Source: Ruminococcaceae bacterium BL-4 (GTDB taxonomy: Bacteria; Bacillota; Clostridia; Oscillospirales; Acutalibacteraceae). From it: a DNA stretch of 64,000 bases. Shown piece by piece: positions 9,041-17,700 of the stretch. Position numbers and translations under genes: made by a program. Positions within the stretch are counted from its first letter, which is position 1. Each line of letters starts with the position of its first letter. The notes beneath the pieces were generated by a model. That model had not been told where the DNA came from. It searched no databases and was given only the letters and a program-made list of their open reading frames with translations. The stretch lies in contig LR778134.1 of NCBI GenBank assembly GCA_902809935.1, forward strand, positions 1,054,001-1,118,000, in the 5' to 3' direction.

Positions 9041-10243
9041 TTACTCCACCAAGTCGGGGTGGAAACTTTCCTGCCATGGAAGTCCCCAGCGATTTAAAGC
9101 ATCCATAAAAGGATCCGGATCAAATTCTTCAATATTGTGAACGCCGGGCTTTTTCCAAGTTTCGGTTAAAAGCATCATGCCGCCGATCATGGCAGGAACT
9201 CCGGTCGTATAGGCAACGGCTTGAGAGCCAACTTCGCGATAGCATTCCTGATGGTCAGAGACGTTATAAAGATAATAGTTTTTATCTTTTCCATCTTTCT
9301 TTCCGCGGAAAATGCAGCCGATATTCGTTTTTCCTTTAGTACGCGGTCCTAAAGAGGAGGGATCCGGCAGAACGGCTTTTAAAAATTGGAGAGGAACGAT
9401 CTCTTTTCCCTCAAAATTGATGGGCTTAATAGAGGTCATTCCGACGTCTTCCAGACATTTTAAATGAGTTAGATAGCTTTGCCCAAAGGTCATGAAAAAG
9501 CGAATCCGATGAATTCCAGGCATGTTAAGCGCTAAGGATTCCAATTCCTCGTGATGCAGAAGATACATATCTTTAGGGCCAATTTGTGGGAAATCATAAA
9601 CACGTTTAATTTCCATCGGGTCTGTTTCCACCCAATGACCATTTTCCCAGTAACTGCCCTTTGCGGAGACTTCACGGATATTGATTTCAGGGTTGAAGTT
9701 GGTTGCAAATGGATAGCCGTGGTCACCGGCATTGCAGTCCAAAATATCGATGTAGTTGATTTCATCAAACTGATGTTTTAGCGCATAGGCGGAAAAAACA
9801 CCGGTGACGCCGGGGTCAAATCCGCTGCCCAAAAGAGCGGTGATGCCTGCTTCCTCAAATTTTTTACGGTAGGCCCACTGCCAGCTATATTCGAATTTAG
9901 CGGTATCTTCGGGTTCATAGTTTGCAGTGTCCATATAATTGGTTTTAGTGGCAAGACAGGCATCCATAATTTTCAGATCTTGATAGGGCAGTGCTAGGTT
10001 CATCACAACACCCGGCTGCACTTTCTTGATAAGTGCAGCCAGCGCATCGACATCGTTGGCATCTACCTGTGCAGTCGTAATCTTTGTCTTCGTAGTGCCT
10101 TGAAGCTTTTCTTTCAATGCATCACATTTTGATTTTGTGCGGCTTGCGATGCAGATTTCTTCAAATACATCGCTGTTTTGGCAGCATTTATGGATTGCAA
10201 CACTTGCAACGCCTCCGCAGCCGATAATTAAAGCTTTTTTCAT
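9041..10243 (-). CDS. Carboxynorspermidine/carboxyspermidine synthase (saccharopine dehydrogenase family)
   Basis: NAD(P)H-dependent reductive condensation of aspartate semialdehyde with a diamine to give a carboxy-triamine. 400 residues; the N-terminal Rossmann motif GCGGVASVAIHKC and the internal GSGFDPGVTGVFSAY segment are typical. An AGGAGGG site precedes the ATG. Its placement immediately before nspC distinguishes it from lysine-degrading saccharopine dehydrogenases. With nspC it forms the SAM-independent triamine branch, next to the SAM-dependent branch in the same operon. Confidence 0.92.
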   Translation of the reverse strand: MKKALIIGCGGVASVAIHKCCQNSDVFEEICIASRTKSKCDALKEKLQGTTKTKITTAQVDANDVDALAALIKKVQPGVVMNLALPYQDLKIMDACLATKTNYMDTANYEPEDTAKFEYSWQWAYRKKFEEAGITALLGSGFDPGVTGVFSAYALKHQFDEINYIDILDCNAGDHGYPFATNFNPEINIREVSAKGSYWENGHWVETDPMEIKRVYDFPQIGPKDMYLLHHEELESLALNMPGIHRIRFFMTFGQSYLTHLKCLEDVGMTSIKPINFEGKEIVPLQFLKAVLPDPSSLGPRTKGKTNIGCIFRGKKDGKDKNYYLYNVSDHQECYREVGSQAVAYTTGVPAMIGGMMLLTETWKKPGVHNIEEFDPDPFMDALNRWGLPWQESFHPDLVE

Positions 10244-10273
10244 TTTACCCTCCTAAAATTTATAAAAATATGC

Positions 10274-11125
10274 TCAAGAGAGAGCCAACAATAGCTCACG
10301 TACAATTTTGCAGGCAAGCGCAGTGGAAGCGCCGCTTTGGTCCAGACTTGGGCAAAGCTCATTTACATCACAGGCGACGACATTAGCATCTTGTCCAATT
10401 TCTTCGATAGCATGAAGCAGTTCAGGAAAAAAGATTCCGCCGGCTTCCGGGGTTCCTGTTCCCGGGAAGCAAGCCGGATCCAGGACATCCAGATCTAGAG
10501 TAAAGTAAATGGGACGCCCCTTTAGTTTCTTAAGCGTTTCTTTAAGGCCGCCTAGGTTAAACTTATGGGTTTCTACATGAGAAGCACCCCATGAAAATTC
10601 GCTGCGGTCGCCGGAACGAATTCCAAACTGGAAGATGCGATTGTCCCCTAAGATTTCCCAACAGCGGCGCAAAACACAGGCATGAGAAAGCTTAGCGCCC
10701 AGATAGTCATCCCGCAGATCAGTGTGCGCATCGAAGTGCACAATACAAAGATCAGGATATTTTTGTGCTACGGCACGCATAGCACCGAGTGTTACGAGAT
10801 GTTCTCCACCCAGCAAAAAGGGAAGTTTCCCGTCTTCCAAAATAATTTTAGCGCGGTTTTCGATTTCTCCAAGGGCAAGTTCGGGATCGCCAAAGCAGAG
10901 TTCCAGATCGCCGCTGTCAAAAACGGAACAGTCAAGCAGATCTTTTTCCTGATAAGGACTGTATGTTTCAAGCCCAAAAGATTCATGTCGGATTGCACTG
11001 CTGCCGAAACGTGCACCCGGACGAAAAGAAGTGGTGGAATCAAATGGTGCTCCATAGAGCACCATTTTGGCATTTTCGTAAGGACTGTCACATGCCAGAA
11101 ACGTTTCTACATTTTTATTCAACAT
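10274..11125 (-). CDS. speB: Agmatinase
   Basis: Hydrolyses agmatine to putrescine and urea using two Mn2+. I start it at the ATG at 11125 (MLNKNVETF), preceded by TTGAGGAG; it then overlaps the end of speE by 11 bp and gives 283 residues, the normal length. Metal ligands are visible: His109 in GGEH, Asp132-His134-Asp136 in FDAHTD, and Asp211/Asp213 in DLDVLD. With the upstream arginine decarboxylase it completes arginine to agmatine to putrescine. A longer in-frame start at 11230 would overlap speE by over 110 bp and is unlikely. Confidence 0.95.
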   Translation of the reverse strand: MLNKNVETFLACDSPYENAKMVLYGAPFDSTTSFRPGARFGSSAIRHESFGLETYSPYQEKDLLDCSVFDSGDLELCFGDPELALGEIENRAKIILEDGKLPFLLGGEHLVTLGAMRAVAQKYPDLCIVHFDAHTDLRDDYLGAKLSHACVLRRCWEILGDNRIFQFGIRSGDRSEFSWGASHVETHKFNLGGLKETLKKLKGRPIYFTLDLDVLDPACFPGTGTPEAGGIFFPELLHAIEEIGQDANVVACDVNELCPSLDQSGASTALACKIVRELLLALS

Positions 11126-11966
11126 CGTGTAAAAGCTCCTCAACATAAGTGGGCAGGGCAAAAGCACCTGCATGTAATTTTGTATTGTAATAGCGAGTAG
11201 AGATTCCAAGAAGATTCCATGCAGCTGCATTCAGATCGTGTACAGGGTGATATTTTTTAGAGGCAAACCCAAACAGCCAGTAGCCGGAAGGATAAGTGGG
11301 AATTTGTGCCTGATAAATTCGGCTGATTGGGAAACTTTCGACAATTCTCTTATGTGCACGCTGCATAGCAGCAGCGTCGCCATCATAAAAAGGGCTTTCA
11401 TGCTGATTGATGAGAATTCCATCTTCATGAAGTGCTTTATAGCAGTTCCCATAAAATTCTCTCGTAAAAAGTCCTTCTCCCGGACCAAAAGGATCAGTGG
11501 AATCTACAATAATCAAATCGTATTGATCATTGCAGGAGCGGATAAATTTAAGCCCATCTTCATAGAAAATATGAACCCGCGGATCAGAAAGACGGCACGA
11601 AGTCTGCGGAAGATATTTTTTGCAGACTTCTACAACCAATTCATCGATTTCTACAAGATCGATTGATTTAATGTTCGGATAACGGGTCAATTCCCGTACA
11701 ACTCCACCGTCACCTCCGCCGATCACCAGAACATTTTTTACATGAGGATGAACGGCCATCGGTACGTGGGTAATCATTTCGTGATAGATAAATTCATCTT
11801 TTTCGGTCAGCATCATATAGCCGTCCAGCGTTAAAAAGCGGCCGAATTCTTTAGAATCAAACACATCGATCCTCTGAAAATCGCTTTGTCCACTAAAAAG
11901 CTGACGATCTACCTTGATCGAGAAATCAACAAATGGGGTATGCGCTTCAGTAAACCAAAGTTCCAT
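11115..11966 (-). CDS. speE: Spermidine synthase (putrescine aminopropyltransferase)
   Basis: Transfers the aminopropyl group of decarboxylated SAM to putrescine. 283 residues; the nucleotide-binding GGGDGGVVRE (83-92), the acidic VEIDELVV strand end, and the catalytic Asp155 in VDSTDPFGPGEG are intact, as is the YHEM segment near residue 61. AAAGGAGA precedes the ATG. It lies between the arginine decarboxylase gene and speB, as in Bacillus-type speE-speB arrangements. Confidence 0.96.
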   Translation of the reverse strand: MELWFTEAHTPFVDFSIKVDRQLFSGQSDFQRIDVFDSKEFGRFLTLDGYMMLTEKDEFIYHEMITHVPMAVHPHVKNVLVIGGGDGGVVRELTRYPNIKSIDLVEIDELVVEVCKKYLPQTSCRLSDPRVHIFYEDGLKFIRSCNDQYDLIIVDSTDPFGPGEGLFTREFYGNCYKALHEDGILINQHESPFYDGDAAAMQRAHKRIVESFPISRIYQAQIPTYPSGYWLFGFASKKYHPVHDLNAAAWNLLGISTRYYNTKLHAGAFALPTYVEELLHDVE

Positions 11967-11986
11967 TTTTGTCTCCTTTCGGTTGT

Positions 11987-13432
11987 CTATTCAATTACGT
12001 TGAGGTGATCAACTTTTGGATCTTCCGGGCCGGTCATGGAACAGCCCTTTTCTTTGGCATAACGAATATATTGCAGAATATCTTCGGTAATGCGCTCACC
12101 TGGTGCCAAAATCGGAATTCCAGGTGGATAGCACATGACAAATTCACTGCAGACTCGGCCTTTTGTTTCCATCAAGGGAAGAGAAATTTTATTCGCATAA
12201 AAGGCTTCCTGCGGAGAAAGGACAACCTGCGGAGGAAGATACTCCTGCGTTAATAATCCTGTTTTTTCCCGGCGATATCGACGAGCAATTTCGGAGAGCG
12301 CGCTGACAAGACGCTCCAAATCCTGAACACGATCCCCCATGGAGATATAGGCTAAGATATTTCCAATATCTCCGAATTCCACCTGAATATCGTACTCGTC
12401 CCGTAAGATATCATAAACTTCGATTCCGGCAAGACCAATTCCTAAAGTATAGATAGAAAGCTTTGTAGTATCAAAATCGAAAATGCTGTCTCCATTTACC
12501 AGTTCTTCAGAATAAGCATAATAGCCGCCAATGCGGTTGATTTCTTCTCGGGCGTATTGGGCAAGATCCTGTACCTTTCGGAAGATTCCTTTACCGGAAA
12601 GGGCCAGATTTCTTCTGGAAATATCGAGGCTCACCATCAGAAGATAGGAGGCACTCGTTGTTTGTGTCAGATTAATGATTTGGTTGACATAACCTGGACT
12701 AACATTCGGCCCGATTAATAACAGAGAGCTCTGCGTTAAGCTGCCGCCGGATTTGTGCATACTAACAGCTGCCATATCGGCACCAGCCCCCATGGCAGAG
12801 ACAGGCATTCTGCGTCCAAAATAAAAATGAGTTCCATGGGCTTCATCTACCAAGACCATCATGCCATGAGCATGTGCAAGCTTTACGATAGCAGTTAAAT
12901 CAGAGCAAATTCCATAGTAGGTCGGATTATTGACAAATACGGCTTTTGCATCCGGATTTTCATGGATCGCTTTTTCTACCTGTTTAACCGACATCCCAAG
13001 AGCAATGCCAAGCTGATGATTTACTTCTGGGTTTACATAAATTGGAACAGCTCCACAAAGAACTAATGCGTTAATGCTGCTGCGGTGAACATTGCGCGGT
13101 AAAATGATTTTATCTCCGCGCTTGCAGGCAGTTAAAATCATACTTTGGACTGCACTTGTTGTACCGTTCACCAGAAAAAAGGCATGCGCTGCATGAAAAG
13201 CATCTGCGGCAAGAGCTTCCGCATCCCGAATCACTGAGACTGGGTGACAAAGATTATCCAGCGGTTTCATGGAATTGACATCGATGCCAACGCAGTCTTT
13301 TCCTAAAAAATTGAGAAGTTCTGGATTTCCGCGGCCTCTTTTATGCCCGGGCACATCAAAAGGGACTACGCGCATTTTTTTAAAGTGTTGTAAAGCCTCA
13401 TAAAGCGGGGCTTTCGTTTGATCAAGCTGCAT
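11987..13432 (-). CDS. speA: Orn/Lys/Arg decarboxylase, probably biosynthetic arginine decarboxylase
   Basis: A fold-type I PLP decarboxylase of 481 residues, the compact Bacillus SpeA/YaaO-like type without the wing domain of enterobacterial enzymes. Markers: PGHKRGRG near the N-terminus, VDEAHG (cofactor Asp), and the Schiff-base Lys227 in SMHKSGGSLTQ. Agmatinase two genes downstream argues that the substrate is arginine (product agmatine) rather than lysine or ornithine. It lies 13 bp after speD in the same transcript. Confidence 0.9.
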   Translation of the reverse strand: MQLDQTKAPLYEALQHFKKMRVVPFDVPGHKRGRGNPELLNFLGKDCVGIDVNSMKPLDNLCHPVSVIRDAEALAADAFHAAHAFFLVNGTTSAVQSMILTACKRGDKIILPRNVHRSSINALVLCGAVPIYVNPEVNHQLGIALGMSVKQVEKAIHENPDAKAVFVNNPTYYGICSDLTAIVKLAHAHGMMVLVDEAHGTHFYFGRRMPVSAMGAGADMAAVSMHKSGGSLTQSSLLLIGPNVSPGYVNQIINLTQTTSASYLLMVSLDISRRNLALSGKGIFRKVQDLAQYAREEINRIGGYYAYSEELVNGDSIFDFDTTKLSIYTLGIGLAGIEVYDILRDEYDIQVEFGDIGNILAYISMGDRVQDLERLVSALSEIARRYRREKTGLLTQEYLPPQVVLSPQEAFYANKISLPLMETKGRVCSEFVMCYPPGIPILAPGERITEDILQYIRYAKEKGCSMTGPEDPKVDHLNVIE

Positions 13433-13445
13433 TTTGGTTTCCCTT

Positions 13446-14204
13446 TCAGTAAATATTGCGCCCGCTGAAGATTTCGATCATTTCCCGACGAAGTCGGCTC
13501 ATGATAGAGAGGCGTTCTTTTGGAGGAAGTTCATAGACATCTGTGTTGAAAAGATAGTTTTGCAGATCAATGTCTTTAATTAGCATCTTTGTGTGAAAAA
13601 GATTTGCTTCGTAGACATTAATATCGATTGCATCATATCGTAGCAGGGTCTTTGGATCAATATAGTTTTGAATGGAAGTCATTGGGTGATCCATAAAAAG
13701 TTTTTTTCCGGTTACATCTCTTGTAAAGCCTCGTACCCGGTAATCCATTGTGATAATATCGGAATCAAAAGAACCAATCAAATAATCCAAAGTGGAAAGA
13801 GGTGTGATTTTTCCACAGGTGGCAACGTCAATGTCAACTCGAAAAGTTGCAAGACATGATTCCGGATGATATTCAGGATAGGTATGGACCGTTACATGAC
13901 TTTTATCAAGGTGGGCAACAACGGTATCACTTGCCGGAATCATGGTTTCTTCGGCAATTAGCAGAGTCACACTTGCTCCCTGAGGTTTATAATCTTGTTT
14001 AGAAAGACTTAGTACATGCGCACCGATCATTTCTGTTAGATGCATTAAAATTTTTGTTAGACGTTCTGAATTATATTGTTTGTTAATATAAGCAATATAA
14101 TCTTTTTGTTCTCTGGGGCTTTTTGCATAACAAACATCATAAATATTGAAACTTAAAGATTTTGTGAGATTGTTAAATCCATATAAAGTGATTTTTTCGG
14201 CCAT
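13446..14204 (-). CDS. speD: S-adenosylmethionine decarboxylase proenzyme, long enterobacterial-like type
   Basis: Makes decarboxylated SAM for SpeE. I start it at the ATG at 14204 ([19 protein letters not shown]), which aligns with the N-terminus of E. coli SpeD and has AAAGGA upstream. The 252-residue proenzyme should self-cleave between Lys101 and Ser102 ([13 protein letters not shown]), Ser becoming the pyruvoyl cofactor. It is colinear with the 264-residue E. coli class 1A enzyme, not the short Bacillus/Thermotoga type common in Firmicutes. First gene of the polyamine operon, behind a long structured leader. Confidence 0.94.
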   Translation of the reverse strand: MAEKITLYGFNNLTKSLSFNIYDVCYAKSPREQKDYIAYINKQYNSERLTKILMHLTEMIGAHVLSLSKQDYKPQGASVTLLIAEETMIPASDTVVAHLDKSHVTVHTYPEYHPESCLATFRVDIDVATCGKITPLSTLDYLIGSFDSDIITMDYRVRGFTRDVTGKKLFMDHPMTSIQNYIDPKTLLRYDAIDINVYEANLFHTKMLIKDIDLQNYLFNTDVYELPPKERLSIMSRLRREMIEIFSGRNIY

Positions 14205-14240
14205 ATCAATCCATCCTTTTTGCAAAATGTGGGAATACAT

Positions 14241-14281
14241 AAAAACCGCAGGCTTTGAGCACAGACGCGCTCAAAACTTGC
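14241..14281 (-). terminator. Terminator-like hairpin just upstream of speD (attenuator or end of a leader RNA)
   Basis: Read on the minus strand, ACCGCA..TTTTGAGC and GCTCAAAG..TGCGGT form a long stem, followed immediately by TTTTTATG. It sits between the leader promoter (14632-14660) and the speD start (14204), so speD expression must read through it or start after it. Confidence 0.6.
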
Positions 14282-14304
14282 GGTTCAATAAAAATCCAGT
14301 CTTA

Positions 14305-14333
14305 ATTATATAAGCAGAATTGCGGTCCTTTAG
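14305..14333 (-). promoter_or_regulatory. Possible second promoter for speD
   Basis: A perfect TATAAT at 14305-14310 on the minus strand, with only a poor -35 (CTAAAG) at 14328-14333. If real it would start transcription just before the terminator-like hairpin. Confidence 0.3.
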
Positions 14334-14344
14334 AGGGGATAAGC

Positions 14345-14625
14345 AGCTGCTTTTTTAGAAAGAATGGAACCTTCAGAGTCTATATAGCAAATAGTTACTT
14401 TTACTACTCTTATTGATCGTTTCACAAGTCTTGATGTGTCGCTCACACATTTGGTTTTAAGGAACCAACTTATAAAATTTGCGCTCTTAACGCAATCAAT
14501 AAGGCAACGAAAGTTGCCAATCGGCAATTTGACCCGGCTGTCCGTATGCCTGCCTTTTCCGATGGAAAAGTGGTCAAAAACATTTGCGGGGAAAGACTCC
14601 GTGTAGAAATTCCACACACTTTCCA
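14345..14625 (-). ncRNA. Hairpin-rich leader or small RNA upstream of speD, family uncertain
   Basis: This stretch without a convincing protein gene starts directly after a perfect promoter. On the minus strand I see several local pairings: GATGGAAAGTG with CACTTTTCCATC (long range), GTGT/ACAC around GGAATTTCT, the tight hairpin GGCAAC-TTTC-GTTGCC, TTGGTT/AACCAA, and ATGTGT/ACACAT. An in-frame reading of 98 codons is low-complexity in codon use and resembles no protein I know. The first ~205 nt have the size of clostridial raiA-type RNAs and a GGACAGCCGGGTC stretch that reminds me of them, but this is recall only. The 3' boundary is not defined. Confidence 0.5.
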
Positions 14626-14631
14626 TCCACT

Positions 14632-14660
14632 ATTATAAGAATGAAAAGGGCACTTGTCAA
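14632..14660 (-). promoter_or_regulatory. Perfect-consensus promoter for the speD leader and polyamine operon
   Basis: TTGACA (14660-14655), a 17-nt spacer and TATAAT (14637-14632) on the minus strand, 6/6 at both hexamers. Such a strong promoter is more typical of stable RNAs, which supports a separate leader RNA. Confidence 0.88.
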
Positions 14661-14712
14661 GAACACTTTCTTTAGTTGAGTTATTTTTTTGCATAAAATT
14701 TTTTTTTGACTC

Positions 14713-17700
14713 TTAAGAATATTTTTGTTCAAATAAATCAATAGGGATTGGCTTATTCAGCAAGTAGCCCTGTATTTTTTGGCAGCCAAGACTTTTCAGA
14801 ATTCGTGCCTGTTCCAAGTGTTCGACTCCCTCAGCAACGCTGCCTATTTTAAGATTTTCGCAGAAACTAATAATAAATTTAGTCAAAGACTGTGCAGCCG
14901 GATTATTACTGAGTGTATTAATAAAGCCGCGATCAAATTTAAGTTCGTCTAATTTTACTGTTGATAACATTGCAATACCGGAATATTTGGCTCCAAAATC
15001 GTCCAATGCAATCCGAAATCCTTCTTTTTGCAAATTTTTACTGATTTCAGTGATTGTACTGGAATTAATGTCCCCAAACGATTCGGTTATTTCAATCATG
15101 ATTTGTTGTGGATTAACTCCGTATTCCTTACAAATATTTTTAAGAGTAGGAATCAAATCCATTTGCAGCAGTGTGGTGCGCGAAAAATTGAGAGAAATTC
15201 CAATTAAACGGCGCCCTTTTTCTTTCCACTGCCTTAATGTCTCACAGACTGTACGAAATACATAAAAGTCAATGTAGTGAACTAAATGACTTTTTTCCAA
15301 AAGGGGAATAAATTTATTTGGGGGAATTACTCCAAATTCAGGGTGAATATAGCGAATCAACGCTTCGGCTCCACAGATGGTGCCATCGGAAAGGGTTGCC
15401 TGTGGCTGAAGAAAAACATGAAACATCCTTTTTTCAAGTGCTTTCTGAAGCCATTGATAAGCTAATGATGAGTGTAATGTGGCTTTTTCTTCCGTTTGTG
15501 CCAGACGATATGGTTGACTCTGTTTGGAAACGATTTGATCTTCTGCAGTTGAAACGAGATTTTCAATATGAATATTATAGCTTTCCCAAATGGACCCCAT
15601 ATTTACGAAGCAAGAAAAATTTTTTTGAAAAATGTTTTCTGCGGACGAAGAGATTTTGGTAAAACGATCATTGGAAATATCTTCATACAGAACTAAAAAT
15701 TCATCCTTAGAAAGTCGAAAAATTTTAGATTCTTTAAAGCATTCCGAGATTCTTTCTGAGACTTTTTTAACAAGACGATCACCAAGAGAAATTCCGCATT
15801 GGATGTAATACTGTTTTAGATCTTTGATGATAATACAGACAATTCCTACAGAAGAAAAAGTTTCTTGGTCAATGGATAAAAGATAGCGATAATAGTTATC
15901 CCAATTTGAAAATCCAGTAACCGCATCATGATACATAGCGTAGTCCCGATTTTTTTGAATACGGTTGCAAAAAAGCCGGTAGTTAAAAAATGAAATCAGA
16001 GATTGTACCAAGTTAAAATTTAATAAGTGAGTGGAAGGATTAAAAATACAGAGATAAGAGATGATTTTTGATTGATTCAGTCGAAAAGGAAGAATATAAA
16101 TAAAATGGATTCCTAATTGGTGAAAGAAAGCATAGCATTCTGGAGATTGCGCATAAAGCCTGGTGAGATCGTTCATACAGTAAGGAACTGACTTTTCCAA
16201 TCCAGAGAGCCATTTGATCAAAATTGTAGTTTGTTGAGGAGAAAAAACATTGGAATAAGAAGACTGATCGTTGGAGAACCATTCAATAAAGTTAGAAATC
16301 CTAAAATTTTCTTCAGAAATTTCCAGATAACAGGTATGCATTGCGTCGTAATAGGTTGCAAGATCTTTTAAGACCGTACGAATTGCTTTAGAAAGAGGTT
16401 CAATTTCTTGAAATTCTTTTGCAATTTTGAAAATGGTATTCTGTTCAGGATTAAAATCTGATAAAATCTGAAAATCATTTTTTCGTGCACTCATCAAACA
16501 TAGACAAGCTATTTGACCATTCCATGTAATTGGTTTAAAGTGAATATAAAACTGTCGCTGAATTTTTCCAATTAGACATTTTGTAATAGTGTTTTGATTC
16601 TCTTTTTTTTCTTTTAGCAGACAAGGAGTACATGGATTTTTACGGCCATGAAAAAATTCGTAACAAGTACAATGGGAAAAATTAAGGGGCTGTTTATCAA
16701 AAAGAGATTTTGCTTTTGTGTTGAGAAAAAGAATTTGGTAAGATTCAGGATTAATAATAATTGCAGGAAGCCCCATATCTTCAACAATAGCTTCATGCAG
16801 TGGATTTTCTCGTCCATAAGAAGACAGATCTTTTTTCATGGAATCTTCAGGAGTATATAGGTGATATCCATTTTTCCCATTGCGTTTTGCATGATACATT
16901 GCAGTATCTGCATGCTCAAATAGTGTTTCAAAATTTACTTCTTGAGACATAGATATTGCAATTCCAACGGAACACGAAATATAAAGATGCTTTTTTTTGC
17001 TTTTGCCTTCAGGCGCTTTGTTCAATAGTCTGCAGAAGAGTTCTGCTTTTTTGCAGACTATTTGGGTAGAATCGATCTCTCGGAAAAAGATAATAAATTC
17101 GTCTCCACCAAATCTCCCTAAAATTGTTTGTGATTCAAAATTGGAGCGGATGGAACGCGAAATTTCTGTTAAAACCTTATCTCCATAAAGGTGGCCTAAT
17201 GTATCATTAATATTTTTAAAATTATCTAGATCTATCATCATCAGAGCACAAAGACGGTTGTGGTGCTTTGAACTGAGAGATTCTTCAATTAGAGCAATCG
17301 CTGTATCTTTTAAATAGAATCCAGTCATCACATCGTGTTCTGCACGTTCACGAAGTGCGAGTTCTGCTTTTTTATTTTCATCAATATTTTCAATATAAAA
17401 AAATCCCAAAAGATCATTTGAATGCTCATTTTTTGCTAAATTGATTGTGATTTTTGCCCAAATGATTTTTCCATCGGAATTTACACGCTGATATTCACAA
17501 GAAACGGCAGCTGTTCCGGTGCTAAAAAGTTTTTGGAGGGATTCTTTGCTGAAAGTTTTAAAAATTTGGTGGCGTCCGTCTGAGGTCAGGGCGCGAGAAG
17601 CACTATCTGCAATTAGTTCGTTGTAAGTTTTGGCATGGCTCAGTTCATTGATCATGGTGTCTTCAACCTGATAGCTGGTAACCTGATTTTGAGTCAAATT

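Noticed and set aside
9551-9781. Various plus-strand open frames inside the minus-strand polyamine genes
   Set aside because: They are shadows of conserved enzymes on the other strand and lack ribosome sites and family resemblance.
11126-11230. Longer agmatinase start at 11230
   Set aside because: It would overlap speE by 116 bp and add residues outside the family alignment; the ATG at 11125 has a good ribosome site.
14330-14626. A 98-codon minus-strand reading frame right after the strong speD leader promoter
   Set aside because: It has no ribosome site (transcription would start on its ATG), no recognisable protein features, and its sequence is dominated by RNA hairpins; a structured RNA explains it better.
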